NCBI RefSeq assembly: GCF_000768695.1
Contig: NZ_AVPL01000007.1
Location: 35,068 to 99,067, forward strand
Source: Knoellia aerolata DSM 18566
Lineage (GTDB): Bacteria; Actinomycetota; Actinomycetes; Actinomycetales; Dermatophilaceae
Direction: 5' to 3'
Length of the DNA: 64,000 bases
Shown here piece after piece: positions 1 to 10,951 of this stretch (positions within the stretch are counted from its first letter, which is position 1; each line of letters begins with the position of its first letter). Both the position numbers and the translations under genes were made by a program. Under the pieces are notes generated by a model. The model saw only the letters and a list, made by a program, of their open reading frames with translations. It searched no databases and was not told the DNA's origin.

Positions 1-188
1 ACGAGACGGAGCAGGCCGAGGGGTTCGAGCTCCCGGGAGCGGACCTGTCGGGCGAGGAGATGTCGGTGCGGGTCATCCCGCGCCAGGCCGACGAGTTCAC
101 GTGTTCGCGGTGCTTCCTCGTGCATCACCGCAGCCAGCTGGCGAGTGAGAAGAACGGCCAGATGGTCTGCAGCGAGTGCGCCGCCTGA
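1..188 (+). CDS. DUF4193 family protein, 5'-truncated by window edge
   Basis: Only the last 61 codons are in the window, reading in frame from base 3 to the TGA at 186-188. The visible part is acidic and then carries two CxxC pairs (TCSRC and VCSEC), the zinc-ribbon-like end of the DUF4193 family, which is common in Actinobacteria beside dut. The next gene, dut, follows on the same strand and fits that conserved order. No function is established for the family; the paired cysteines suggest a structural metal site. The start lies outside the window. Confidence 0.8.
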   Translation, partial: ETEQAEGFELPGADLSGEEMSVRVIPRQADEFTCSRCFLVHHRSQLASEKNGQMVCSECAA

Positions 189-241
189 GCGAGGGCGACA
201 CCGGCCGGAACGAGCCGGAGTTCGAGATAGGGTCAGTCACC

Positions 242-736
242 GTGACTGGCCCTTCTCGCATTCCGGTCGCCTTCCGGCGGCTGTCCGCGCAGGCCCGCAC
301 CCCGGCATACGCCGCAGAGGGTGACGCCGGAGCCGACCTCTCGGCGACGGCCACCGTGACCCTCGCCCCGGGTGAGCGTGCGCTCGTGCCGACCGGCATC
401 GCCCTCGCGCTTCCACCCGGCACCGTCGGCCTCGTCCATCCCCGGTCGGGCCTGGCCGCGCGCCACGGGATCTCCGTCGTCAACGCGCCCGGGACGATCG
501 ACTCCGGCTACCGCGGCGAGATCCTCGTCAACCTCGTGAACCTCGACCCGACCGAGCCGTTCACCGTGCACGTGGGGGACCGGATCGCCCAGCTCGTCGT
601 CCAGGAGTACCTCCACGCCGAGTTCACCGAGGCCGGTTCGCTCCCGGAGAGCGATCGGGGTGACACTGGACATGGATCCACCGGAGGCTTCGGCACGACG
701 CCTCCAGCAACCTTCGAGGAAGTGACCACACCGTGA
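242..736 (+). CDS. dut: dUTP diphosphatase (dUTPase)
   Basis: Hydrolyses dUTP to dUMP and pyrophosphate in the cytoplasm, keeping uracil out of DNA and feeding dTMP synthesis. All five trimeric dUTPase motifs are visible in order: [19 protein letters not shown], the [11 protein letters not shown] segment with the catalytic Asp and uracil-pocket Tyr, RIAQLVV, and the C-terminal arm [14 protein letters not shown] chose GTG 242 (164 aa) because an ATG at 176 would overlap the DUF4193 gene and add a tail not usual in the family. The stop overlaps the next start by four bases (GTGA), so the genes are probably translationally coupled. Confidence 0.93.
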   Translation: MTGPSRIPVAFRRLSAQARTPAYAAEGDAGADLSATATVTLAPGERALVPTGIALALPPGTVGLVHPRSGLAARHGISVVNAPGTIDSGYRGEILVNLVNLDPTEPFTVHVGDRIAQLVVQEYLHAEFTEAGSLPESDRGDTGHGSTGGFGTTPPATFEEVTTP

Positions 737-1500
737 GCATCTTTCGCCGGCGCAAGGCCGACGCAGAGACCGCAGTCGAACGCGACACCGACACCGGTGC
801 CACCGACCCGAGCGAGCAGGACGAGGCCGCGGACGACGCGGAGACCGCCGTCCCCGACGCCCCCGTCGACCGCTCCACCGGTCCGTTCGACGCCACCGAG
901 GTCGAGGACGACGACGGCCGGCTGGACCTCGGCGCCCTCCGGCTCCACGGACGTGAGGGCATGGAGCTGCGCCTCGAGATCGACCAGGAGCAGCAGCACG
1001 TCATCGCCGCGACCGCCGTCCTCGGCGAGTCCGCGCTGCAGATGCAGGCCTTCGCCGCTCCCCGGAGCGGTGGCCTCTGGGCCGACATCCGCTCCGAGAT
1101 CGCCGTGGCCATCGAGACCCAGGGCGGCACGGCGGACGTCGAGCAGGGCGACCTCGGCGCGGAGCTGCGCACCCGCATGCCCAGTGCCGGGCCCGACGGC
1201 CGCACCGTCTTCGCGCCGGCGCGCTTCCTCGGCGTCGACGGCCCGCGCTGGTTCCTGCGCGGCGTGATCTCCGGCCGCGGCGCCATCGACGACGCGGCGG
1301 CGGCCCCGCTCCTCGAGATCTTCCGCGGCACCGTCGTGGTGCGCGGGAGCGACCCCATGGCTCCGCGCGAGCTGCTCCCGCTGCGACTCCCGCAGGAGGA
1401 CGCGGCGCCCATGCCGACGGCCCCCACCGACCTTCCCCCGACGTCGACGGACGACCTCAACCCCTTCGAGCGCGGGCCAGAGATCACCGAGGTGCGGTGA
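733..1500 (+). CDS. DUF3710 domain-containing protein
   Basis: 255 residues. The first 70 are very acidic and probably disordered after a basic start (MSIFRRRK). A compact domain follows, from about residue 70 to 215, of the DUF3710 type that sits behind dut in many Actinobacteria. No catalytic motif, signal peptide or membrane segment is visible. Start GTG 733 overlaps the dut stop by four bases and its own stop touches the next gene, so it belongs to a tight operon. Function is unknown. Confidence 0.85.
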   Translation: MSIFRRRKADAETAVERDTDTGATDPSEQDEAADDAETAVPDAPVDRSTGPFDATEVEDDDGRLDLGALRLHGREGMELRLEIDQEQQHVIAATAVLGESALQMQAFAAPRSGGLWADIRSEIAVAIETQGGTADVEQGDLGAELRTRMPSAGPDGRTVFAPARFLGVDGPRWFLRGVISGRGAIDDAAAAPLLEIFRGTVVVRGSDPMAPRELLPLRLPQEDAAPMPTAPTDLPPTSTDDLNPFERGPEITEVR

Positions 1501-1868
1501 TGGGACTCAAGGAGCGACTGCGCGACCTCGCCCGGACCGAGACCCAGCTCGAGGCCGACGAGATCCGTGAGCGGACCCTGGCCGACCCCGAGTCGGCCGT
1601 GGCCTGCGCCGGCGAGCTCGTCGACCGCCGCCCCGCCACCGTCGCGGGCAGCATCCGCTGCATCACCATGCCGCCCCGCCAGAGCGTCCCCGTGCTCGTC
1701 GCCGAGCTCTTCGACGGGGAGCGGTCGGTCAACCTCGTCTGGGTCGGTCGGCGACGCATCGCGGGGATCGAGCCCGGCGTCTTCCTCGTCGCCGAGGGCC
1801 GGGTCGCCAAGGTCAAGGGCCACGCGACGATCTTCAACCCGACCTACCAGATCGTCCCCACCAAGTGA
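1500..1868 (+). CDS. OB-fold nucleic-acid-binding domain protein
   Basis: 122 residues. The C-terminal two thirds match the small OB-fold proteins found between DUF3710 and DUF3159 genes in Actinobacteria: alternating beta strands such as VNLVWVGRRRIAGI and a closing GHATIFNPTYQIV. The family is expected to bind nucleic acid, but no target is known. ATG 1500 is directly preceded by an in-frame GTG at 1497, so either could start translation; the GTG would give the four-base overlap seen elsewhere in this operon. The stop overlaps the next start (GTGA at 1865). Confidence 0.8.
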   Translation: MGLKERLRDLARTETQLEADEIRERTLADPESAVACAGELVDRRPATVAGSIRCITMPPRQSVPVLVAELFDGERSVNLVWVGRRRIAGIEPGVFLVAEGRVAKVKGHATIFNPTYQIVPTK

Positions 1869-2611
1869 CCGCCGACAGCACGCCCGATGCCACCGCCGTG
1901 ACCACGCCCGCCGAGAGGCAGACCGCGCAGACCGTCGAGCAGCTCATCCGGCACCGGCTGTCCACCGCCCTCGGCGGCTGGCGCGGCTCGTTCGAGACCG
2001 CGCTGCCGACGGTCGCCTTCATCGCCCTGTGGAGCTGGCGCCAGGACCTGCGCCTCGCCGTGTGGTCCGCGGTCGGGGTGGCGGTCGTGCTCGCCGTCGT
2101 CCGCGTCGTGCAGCGCTCCAGCCTCCAGCACGTCCTCGGCGCCGTCTTCGCGACGGCCATCGCCGCGTTCTTCGCGATGCGCAGCGGCAGGGCGGAGGAC
2201 GCGTTCCTCCCCGGGATGCTGCTCTCCGGTGGCTACCTCGTCGGCACGATCGTCTCGATCCTCGTCCGGTGGCCGGTCGTCGGCTTCCTCGTCGGTGCCG
2301 GCGACCCGCGCGCCGCGGACGACCCCTTCGGCTGGCGTCGCGACTCGGGCATGATCCGGGTCTGCTCGCGGCTCAGCTGGGTGCTCGTCGCCCTGTACGC
2401 CATCCGGCTCTCCATCCAGGTCCCGCTGTACCTCGCCGCGCAGGTCGAGGCCCTCGGCGTGGCCAAGATCGTCCTCGGCTGGCCCCTGTGGATCGCCGGC
2501 GTCGCCGTCATGGGGTGGCTGCTCATGCGAGGCAGCACCCCTCAGGAGCTCGACCCGCGCCTGGTCGCAGAGCCCGAGGACCCGAGAGGACCCGCTCAGT
2601 CGTCGAGCTGA
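1865..2611 (+). CDS. DUF3159 family integral membrane protein
   Basis: 248 residues with about five or six hydrophobic segments after a cytoplasmic N-terminus, for example FIALWSWRQDLRLAVW, VLAVVRVVQRSS and IVLGWPLWIAGVAVMGWLLM. It matches DUF3159, the usual last gene of the dut-DUF3710-OB-fold group. No transport or catalytic motif is visible and the function is unknown. GTG 1865 overlaps the previous stop by four bases. Its last 16 bases overlap the end of the convergent trkA-like gene, and no terminator is visible between them. Confidence 0.85.
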   Translation: MTADSTPDATAVTTPAERQTAQTVEQLIRHRLSTALGGWRGSFETALPTVAFIALWSWRQDLRLAVWSAVGVAVVLAVVRVVQRSSLQHVLGAVFATAIAAFFAMRSGRAEDAFLPGMLLSGGYLVGTIVSILVRWPVVGFLVGAGDPRAADDPFGWRRDSGMIRVCSRLSWVLVALYAIRLSIQVPLYLAAQVEALGVAKIVLGWPLWIAGVAVMGWLLMRGSTPQELDPRLVAEPEDPRGPAQSSS

Positions 2612-3282
2612 CGCTTCTGACGGGTGCCGGGGCTGAGCATCGACTCGAGGTCCGCCTCGCCGTCGACGGTCGTGATGAAGAGCAGCTCGTCGAGCGGCTC
2701 GAGCGCGTCGTCGCGGCTCGGGGCGATCGGGTGCCCGCCGCGGATGATGCCGGTGAGGACGGTGTCGGCGGGGAAGGCGATGTCACCGACGCGCGCGCCG
2801 GCATACGGGCTCCCCTCGGGCAACGTCATCTCGACCATGGCCGCGTGCCCCTGCTGGAACTCGAAGATCCGGACGAGGTCCCCGACGGAGACGGCCTCCT
2901 CGATGAGCGCCGTCATGAGCCGCGGGGTCGAGACGGCGACGTCGACGCCCCACGCCTCGTCGAACATCCACTCGTTCTTGGGGTTGTTGACGCGGGCGAC
3001 CGTCCGGGGGACGCCGAACTCGGTCTTGGCGAGCAGCGACACGACGAGGTTGGCCTTGTCGTCACCGGTCGCCGCGACGACGACGTCGCAGTCGGCGACC
3101 CCGGCCTCGGTGAGCGCGCTCAGCTCGCAGGCGTCGGCCTGCAGCCACGCCGCATCGGGGACCTTGGCCACCCGCTCGCCGTCGGCGTCACGGTCGATGA
3201 GGAGGAGCTGGTGCCCGTTGCGGATGAGCTCGCGGGCGATGGAGCGGCCCACGCTGCCGGCTCCGGCGATGACGACGCGCAT
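2596..3282 (-). CDS. ceoC: TrkA-family potassium uptake regulator (second of pair, CeoC-like)
   Basis: 228 residues: an RCK_N Rossmann domain with GAGSVGRSIARELIRNG and the acidic LIDRD at the end of the second strand that holds the NAD ribose, then an RCK_C (TrkA_C) domain from about residue 140. Such proteins gate potassium channels or transporters in response to NAD(H), ATP or c-di-AMP. It lies 18 bases behind the first trkA-like gene on the same strand, the ceoB-ceoC order known from mycobacteria. The 3' end overlaps DUF3159 by 16 bases. Confidence 0.88.
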   Translation of the reverse strand: MRVVIAGAGSVGRSIARELIRNGHQLLLIDRDADGERVAKVPDAAWLQADACELSALTEAGVADCDVVVAATGDDKANLVVSLLAKTEFGVPRTVARVNNPKNEWMFDEAWGVDVAVSTPRLMTALIEEAVSVGDLVRIFEFQQGHAAMVEMTLPEGSPYAGARVGDIAFPADTVLTGIIRGGHPIAPSRDDALEPLDELLFITTVDGEADLESMLSPGTRQKRQLDD

Positions 3283-3300
3283 GTGGTGTGGTCCTAGCTG

Positions 3301-3963
3301 TCAGCGGGTGGTGGGGGCGGCGTCGAGGACCCGCTCCGCCTCGGCGAGGCGGTCTCGGTCGAGGGCGAGGTGGACGAGGTCGCCGTCCTGGAAGACGGTG
3401 TCGGCGCCGGGGATGAGGCCCTCGCCCAGACGGCTGACGTAGGCCACGCGCCCACCCGCCGCCTTCTCGAGGTCGAAGAGGCGGTGCCCGACCCAGGCCT
3501 CGTTGATCGGCATCTCGGCGATGACGACGCGGCCGCTGGGGTCGGTGTACTCGGGCACGTGGCCCTGGGGGAGCAGCCGACGCAGCACCTGGTCGCTCGT
3601 CCACTTCACGGTGGCCACGGTGGGGATGCCGAGGCGCTGGTAGATCTCGGCGCGACCGGGGTCGTAGATGCGGGCGACGACGTTCTCGACGCCGAACTTC
3701 TCGCGGGCCACCCGGGCCGCGAGGATGTTGGAGTTGTCACCGCTGGAGACGGCGGCGAAGGCGTAGGCCTTCTCGATGTCCGCCTGCCGCAACGTGTCCC
3801 GGTCGAAACCCACCCCGACGACACGCCGCCCCTCGAAGGACGTCCCCAGCCGGCGGAAGGCCGTCTCGTCCTGGTCGATGATGGCGACCTCGTGGCCGGC
3901 CCGCTCGAGGGCTCGAGCCAGGGAGGAACCGACGCGGCCGCAGCCCATGATGACGAAATGCAC
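3301..3963 (-). CDS. ceoB: TrkA-family potassium uptake regulator (first of pair, CeoB-like)
   Basis: 220 residues with the RCK_N motif GCGRVGSSLARALERAG followed by IIDQDE, then an RCK_C domain. Start is GTG 3963, giving MHFVIMGCG. A -10-like TAGCGT (3970-3975) sits six bases upstream of the GTG, so the mRNA is probably leaderless. It is divergent from the KimA-like permease with only 63 bases between starts. That pairing suggests joint control of potassium uptake; which transporter the RCK pair gates is inference. Confidence 0.9.
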   Translation of the reverse strand: MHFVIMGCGRVGSSLARALERAGHEVAIIDQDETAFRRLGTSFEGRRVVGVGFDRDTLRQADIEKAYAFAAVSSGDNSNILAARVAREKFGVENVVARIYDPGRAEIYQRLGIPTVATVKWTSDQVLRRLLPQGHVPEYTDPSGRVVIAEMPINEAWVGHRLFDLEKAAGGRVAYVSRLGEGLIPGADTVFQDGDLVHLALDRDRLAEAERVLDAAPTTR

Positions 3964-3969
3964 GCTTCG

Positions 3970-3975
3970 ACGCTA
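3970..3975 (-). promoter_or_regulatory. -10 element of leaderless ceoB promoter
   Basis: TAGCGT on the minus strand, six bases before the GTG of the trkA-like gene, so transcription should begin at or next to the start codon. The same TAnnnT-N6/7-RTG layout recurs before about ten other genes here. Confidence 0.5.
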
Positions 3976-4014
3976 CACCGGCGCACCCGCACCGCGTCGC
4001 GGCGCGCAGGTGCA

Positions 4015-4020
4015 TAGAGT
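4015..4020 (+). promoter_or_regulatory. -10 element of leaderless permease promoter
   Basis: TAGAGT followed by six bases and the GTG start at 4027. No Shine-Dalgarno sequence fits in between, which supports leaderless initiation. Confidence 0.5.
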
Positions 4021-4026
4021 GGCGCC

Positions 4027-6036
4027 GTGAGCTCATCGGGTCGCGTCGTCAAACGCGTCATTCTCGGCCGCGCGATGCGGTCGGACCGCTTGGGCGAGAC
4101 CCTTCTCCCGAAGCGACTCGCGCTCCCCGTCTTCGCCAGTGACGCCCTGTCCTCCGTCGCCTACGCGCCGGACGAGATCCTGCTGACCCTGGGTCTCGCC
4201 GGCGGCGCCCTCGCCGCGACCCACTCGTGGGAGATCGCCCTGGCTGTCGTCGTCGTGATGTCGGTGATCATCCTCAGCTACCGCCAGAACGTGCACGCCT
4301 ACCCCTCCGGTGGCGGCGACTACGAGGTGGCGAGCGTCAACCTCGGGCCGCGGGCCGGGCTGACCGTGGGCAGCGCCCTCCTCGTCGACTACGTCCTCAC
4401 CGTCGCCGTCTCCGTCTCGGCGGGTGTCCAGAACGCGGCGTCCGCCTTCACGTTCCTTCGCGGGCACGAGGTCGCGGCCGCCGTCACGATCGTCGTGCTG
4501 CTCACGGCGATGAACCTGCGCGGGGTCCGGGAGTCGGGCAAGGCCTTCGCCACGCCGACCTACCTCTTCATCGTCACCATCCTCGGCATGGCCGTCATCG
4601 GCTTCTTCCGACAGGCGGCCGGGACGCTCCCGCAGGCCGAGAGCGCCGCGTACGAGCTCGCGCCCGTCGAGGGCATGGGCGCCCTGGGCACGGCCGCCAT
4701 GGCCTTCCTCCTCCTGCGCGCCTTCTCCTCCGGCTGCGCCGCCCTCACCGGCGTCGAGGCCATCTCCAACGGCGTCCCGGCCTTCCAGAAGCCCAAGAGC
4801 CGCAACGCGGCCACGACGCTGGCGCTCATGGGCGGGGTGGCCATCGCGATGCTCGTCTCGATGGTGGCTCTCGCCCGGTGGACCGGCGTCAAGATCGCCG
4901 AGGACCCTGAGACGCAGCTGCTGCAGGACGGTCGGCCGCTCGGGGAGGGGCACGTGCAGGACACCGTCATGGGTCAGGTCGCGAAGTCGGTGTTCGACGG
5001 CTTCCACCCGGGCGTCGTGCTCGTCTCGATCGTCACCGGCCTCATCCTCGTGCTGGCCGCCAACACCGCCTTCAACGGCTTCCCGGTGCTCGGCTCGATC
5101 CTCGCGCGCGACGGCTTCCTGCCGCGCCAGCTCCACACGCGGGGTGACCGGCTCGCCTTCTCCAACGGCATCCTCCTGCTCGCCGGTGCGGCCGCGGGCC
5201 TCATCGCGGTCTACGACGCACAGGTCACTAAGCTCATCCAGCTCTACATCGTCGGCGTCTTCGTCTCGTTCACGCTGAGCCAGGTCGGCATGGTGCGGCA
5301 CTGGAACCGCCACCTGGCGCTGGAGCGGGACCGGCGGGTGCGGACGCGCATGCAGCGCAGTCGCATCATCAACGGTGTCGGCGCGGCCATGTCCGGGCTC
5401 GTCCTGCTCGTCGTGCTCGCGACGAAGTTCCTCCACGGCGCCGGCTACGCGATCGCGGCGATGGCCACGCTCTTCGCGATCATGGTCGCCATCCGCAAGC
5501 ACTACGACCACGTCCGCAACGAGCTCGCCGTGGTGCCGGGGGACACGAAGGCGCAGCTGCTGCCGTCCCGCGTCCACGCCATCGTCCTCGTGTCCAAGAT
5601 CCACAAGCCGACGCTGCGGGCCATCTCCTACGCGCGCGCCACCCGCCCCTCGGTCCTCGAGGCGCTCACGGTCGACGTCGACCCCGACGAGACCGCCACG
5701 CTCCAGCGCGAGTGGGACGCCCGCGACATTCCCGTGGCGCTCAAGGTGCTCGAGTCCCCGTACCGCGAGATCACCCGACCGGTCGTCGACTACGTCAAGT
5801 CCGTGCGCAGCGACAACCCGCGCGACCTCGTCGTCGTCTACATTCCCCAGTACGTCCTCGGCCACTGGTGGGAGCAGGTGCTCCACAACCAGAGCGCGCT
5901 GCGCCTGCGGACCCGGCTGCTCTTCACGCCGGGCGTCATGGTCTCGAGCGTGCCGTGGCAGCTCGCCTCGTCCGCGGGGGTCGAGGACCGACTCGACGGA
6001 CCGGTCGCCGGTGACGTGCGACGCGGCGAAGGATGA
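4027..6036 (+). CDS. KimA-like potassium:proton symporter (APC superfamily permease)
   Basis: 669 residues with about 12 membrane segments and a soluble C-terminal domain from about residue 470. It reads like Bacillus KimA (YdaO): ASDALSSVAYAPDE, ILSYRQNVHAYPSGGG, LLVDYVLTVAVSVSAG, AFSSGCAALTGVEAISN and LILVLAANTAFNGFP. The residues equivalent to KimA Asp36, Tyr43 and Asp117 are present as Asp39, Tyr46 and Asp121. KimA imports potassium with protons and is inhibited by c-di-AMP. Automated pipelines usually call this family amino acid permease. The divergent TrkA pair supports potassium. Start GTG 4027 behind a leaderless promoter. Confidence 0.75.
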   Translation: MSSSGRVVKRVILGRAMRSDRLGETLLPKRLALPVFASDALSSVAYAPDEILLTLGLAGGALAATHSWEIALAVVVVMSVIILSYRQNVHAYPSGGGDYEVASVNLGPRAGLTVGSALLVDYVLTVAVSVSAGVQNAASAFTFLRGHEVAAAVTIVVLLTAMNLRGVRESGKAFATPTYLFIVTILGMAVIGFFRQAAGTLPQAESAAYELAPVEGMGALGTAAMAFLLLRAFSSGCAALTGVEAISNGVPAFQKPKSRNAATTLALMGGVAIAMLVSMVALARWTGVKIAEDPETQLLQDGRPLGEGHVQDTVMGQVAKSVFDGFHPGVVLVSIVTGLILVLAANTAFNGFPVLGSILARDGFLPRQLHTRGDRLAFSNGILLLAGAAAGLIAVYDAQVTKLIQLYIVGVFVSFTLSQVGMVRHWNRHLALERDRRVRTRMQRSRIINGVGAAMSGLVLLVVLATKFLHGAGYAIAAMATLFAIMVAIRKHYDHVRNELAVVPGDTKAQLLPSRVHAIVLVSKIHKPTLRAISYARATRPSVLEALTVDVDPDETATLQREWDARDIPVALKVLESPYREITRPVVDYVKSVRSDNPRDLVVVYIPQYVLGHWWEQVLHNQSALRLRTRLLFTPGVMVSSVPWQLASSAGVEDRLDGPVAGDVRRGEG

Positions 6037-7346
6037 GCGAGGGGACTCCGCCCGTCCCGGACCCTGCCGTGGACGCGCTCGGCGTCGGTGACGAGGTCGA
6101 GGTCGACGCGGGACCGATCGCCCACGGCGGGTTCGTCGTCGCCCGTCATGAGGGCCGCGTCCTCTTCGTGCGGCACGCGATCCCGGGCGAGCGCGTGCGG
6201 GCCCGCGTCACCGAGGGCGGTGCGGGGGACCGGTTCCTGCGCGCCGACGCCGTCGCGGTGCTCGACGCCTCACCGGAGCGGGTCGAACCGCCCTGCCCGT
6301 ATGCCGGCCCCGGACTCTGCGGGGGCTGCGACTTCCAGCACGTCCGGGTCCCCGAGCAGCGACGGCTCAAGGCCGCGGTCGTGCAGGAGCAGCTGCGCCG
6401 GCTGGCCGGTCTCGACCGTGAGGTCACGGTGGAGCCCGTGCCCGGCGACGAGGACGGACTGAGGTGGCGCACCCGCACGGAGTTCGCCGTGGACGCCTCC
6501 GGCCGGGCGGGCATGCGACGTCACCGCTCCCACGACATCCTGCCCGTCGACGACTGCCTCATCGCGAGCGAGCACGTCATCGGCACCGGTGTGCTGCAGG
6601 GCGACTGGTCCGGGGAGAAGGCCGTCGACGTCGTCGCCCCGAGCGTCGGGTCGCCGGTCGTCGTCCGCGTCCCGTCCGGTGCCGACGCTGCGCCCGTCGT
6701 CACCGAACGCGTCGCCGCACGGGCCCTGTCCCGTGACGTCGACGTGAGCGCCCGTGGCTTCTGGCAGGTCCACCCCGGTGCGGCTGCCACCTTCGTCGAC
6801 GCGGTCCTCGACGGGCTGCAGCCGCGTGCGGGTGAGCGCTGCCTCGACCTCTACGCCGGCGTCGGCGTCTTCGCCTCGGCACTCGCCCTCGCGGTGGGGG
6901 AGGGCGGGCAGGTCGTCGCGGTCGAGTCCGACCCGGTCGCGGTCGCGCAGGCGCGCCTCAACCTCGGGTCCACCCCGTGGGTCCACTACGTCCAGGGGCG
7001 AGTCGACCACGTCTTCGGCGTCGAGTCGACCGGTCGCGTCGCCGGCCCCCGGCGAGATCGCCGGCGCGCTGCGCCCCGCCGTCCCCACAGCGACCTCCCG
7101 CCGTCGGCCGACGTCGTCGTGCTCGACCCGCCGCGCACCGGGGCGGGCAAGGCGGTCGTCGACGCCGTGGTCGCCCTGCGACCCCGCGCCCTCGCCTACG
7201 TGGCCTGCGACCCGGCAGCGCTGGCCCGCGACACGGCATACCTCATGGGTCGCGGCTACGCGCTCGGGTCGCTGCGGGCCTTCGACGCGTTCCCGATGAC
7301 CCACCACGTCGAGTGCGTCGCGATCTTCGAGCCGGGAAGCCCGTGA
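6033..7346 (+). CDS. TrmA/RlmD-family uracil-5 RNA methyltransferase
   Basis: 437 residues. An N-terminal TRAM (OB) domain, an iron-sulfur cluster motif with Cys88, Cys96 and Cys99 (CPYAGPGLCGGC) and a fourth Cys in DDCLI, then a SAM-binding domain (CLDLYAGVGVFASALA), DPPRTG and the catalytic YVACDPAALARD. These are the marks of RlmD-type enzymes that make m5U in 23S rRNA; a tRNA target is possible. ATG 6033 overlaps the permease stop by four bases (ATGA). A basic, proline-rich stretch near residues 335-355 replaces the usual short loop. Confidence 0.85.
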   Translation: MSEGTPPVPDPAVDALGVGDEVEVDAGPIAHGGFVVARHEGRVLFVRHAIPGERVRARVTEGGAGDRFLRADAVAVLDASPERVEPPCPYAGPGLCGGCDFQHVRVPEQRRLKAAVVQEQLRRLAGLDREVTVEPVPGDEDGLRWRTRTEFAVDASGRAGMRRHRSHDILPVDDCLIASEHVIGTGVLQGDWSGEKAVDVVAPSVGSPVVVRVPSGADAAPVVTERVAARALSRDVDVSARGFWQVHPGAAATFVDAVLDGLQPRAGERCLDLYAGVGVFASALALAVGEGGQVVAVESDPVAVAQARLNLGSTPWVHYVQGRVDHVFGVESTGRVAGPRRDRRRAAPRRPHSDLPPSADVVVLDPPRTGAGKAVVDAVVALRPRALAYVACDPAALARDTAYLMGRGYALGSLRAFDAFPMTHHVECVAIFEPGSP

Positions 7347-7422
7347 GGGCCCGAGCCGCTCGATGCCGCAGCGGTCCACGTGACCTCGGCGTGGGAAGGT
7401 GGACAGTGACGGCTCACCATAG

Positions 7423-7440
7423 TATCTTGATGTCAAGATA
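7423..7440. promoter_or_regulatory. Operator-like palindrome upstream of aconitase
   Basis: TATCTTGA-TG-TCAAGATA is a perfect 8-2-8 inverted repeat, AT-rich in a GC-rich setting, 42 bases before the acnA start. Its form suits a MarR- or TetR-type dimer. MarR-type regulators such as Streptomyces TamR are known to control aconitase genes, but I cannot confirm the regulator here. Confidence 0.6.
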
Positions 7441-7482
7441 AATGGTCGATCAGACGCGATGACGCGTGGAAGGAGCAGGCTC

Positions 7483-10281
<2,799 letters not shown>

Positions 10282-10302
10282 TCCCGACCCCGTCGGGAGA
10301 CG

Positions 10303-10344
10303 ACGACGCCGGTATGCCGTGAGCTCACGGCATACCGGCGTCGT
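10303..10344. terminator. 42-base perfect palindrome between acnA and the DinB-like gene
   Basis: Two 21-base arms with no loop, perfectly complementary, lying between convergent genes (acnA ends at 10281, the next gene ends at 10385). Each arm contains one copy of the recurring 8-mer (GTATGCCG at 10312, CGGCATAC at 10328). It probably terminates transcription from both sides. No U-tract follows, which is common in Actinobacteria. Confidence 0.75.
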
Positions 10345-10384
10345 GCGTTCCTGCCGAGAGGGTCAGGACGTCGTCACACGGGGG

Positions 10385-10912
10385 TCAGCCCATCGTCTTC
10401 TGGCCGTCGAGCGACTCCCGGATGATGTCGGCGTGGCCCGCGTGCTGCGCGGTCTCGGCGACGATGTGCAGCAGGACCCGTCGCGCCGTCCAGCGCGCAC
10501 CCGGCTCGTACCACGGGGCCTCCGGCAGCGGCTGGCTCGCATCGAGGTCGGGCAGCGTCTCGACGAGCGAGTCGGTCTCCGCAGCGACCGCGGCGTAGGT
10601 CGCGAGCAGGCCCTCGAGGGTCTCGTCCTCGGTCATCCGGTGCGTGTCCATGAAGGCCTTGACCTCCGGCGGCGGGTCGCTCCAGTCGACGCTCTCCCAG
10701 TCCACCGCGGCTGACTGCTGCGGACCGTCGGTGATGAAGGTCGCCCACTGCCGCTCGGTGGCGGCGACGTGCTTGATGAGACCGCCGAGGGTCAGCTCGC
10801 TGACCGTGGTGCGCTGCCGCGCCTGCTCGTCGGTGATGCCCTGCACGGTGAACCGCAGGAACTGGCGGTGCGTCCGCAGGAACTCGATGAGGTCGGATCG
10901 TTCGATGTCCAT
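10385..10912 (-). CDS. DinB-like (DUF664) family protein
   Basis: 175 residues, all-helical, with the pattern of the DinB/DUF664 four-helix bundle: ELTLGGLIKHVAATERQW near residue 40 supplies the first metal-binding His, and LLHIVAETAQHAGHADIIRE near residue 150 supplies the paired His of the HxxxH-type site. Relatives include mycothiol- and bacillithiol-dependent transferases; the substrate cannot be read from the sequence. Start ATG 10912 lies six bases after a TAGCGT -10 element (10919-10924), so it is probably leaderless. It is convergent with acnA. Confidence 0.82.
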   Translation of the reverse strand: MDIERSDLIEFLRTHRQFLRFTVQGITDEQARQRTTVSELTLGGLIKHVAATERQWATFITDGPQQSAAVDWESVDWSDPPPEVKAFMDTHRMTEDETLEGLLATYAAVAAETDSLVETLPDLDASQPLPEAPWYEPGARWTARRVLLHIVAETAQHAGHADIIRESLDGQKTMG

Positions 10913-10918
10913 GACGAG

Positions 10919-10924
10919 ACGCTA
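10919..10924 (-). promoter_or_regulatory. -10 element of leaderless DinB-like gene
   Basis: TAGCGT on the minus strand, followed by six bases and the ATG. It has the same sequence and spacing as the element before the ceoB-like gene. Confidence 0.5.
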
Positions 10925-10951
10925 CCGGTGCGCACGGACCTCGTCAGTGGC

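Noticed and set aside
176..241. Upstream ATG of dut at 176
   Set aside because: It would lie inside the DUF4193 gene and add 22 residues not typical of dUTPases; GTG 242 gives the normal length.
4033..5886. Long minus-strand open frame of over 600 codons opposite the KimA-like gene, and similar long frames opposite acnA, the glycosidase and the chaplin gene
   Set aside because: They are antisense shadows caused by high GC content: composition is odd (runs of Arg, Asp, Gly), they lack ribosome sites and family motifs, and the opposite strand carries clear families.
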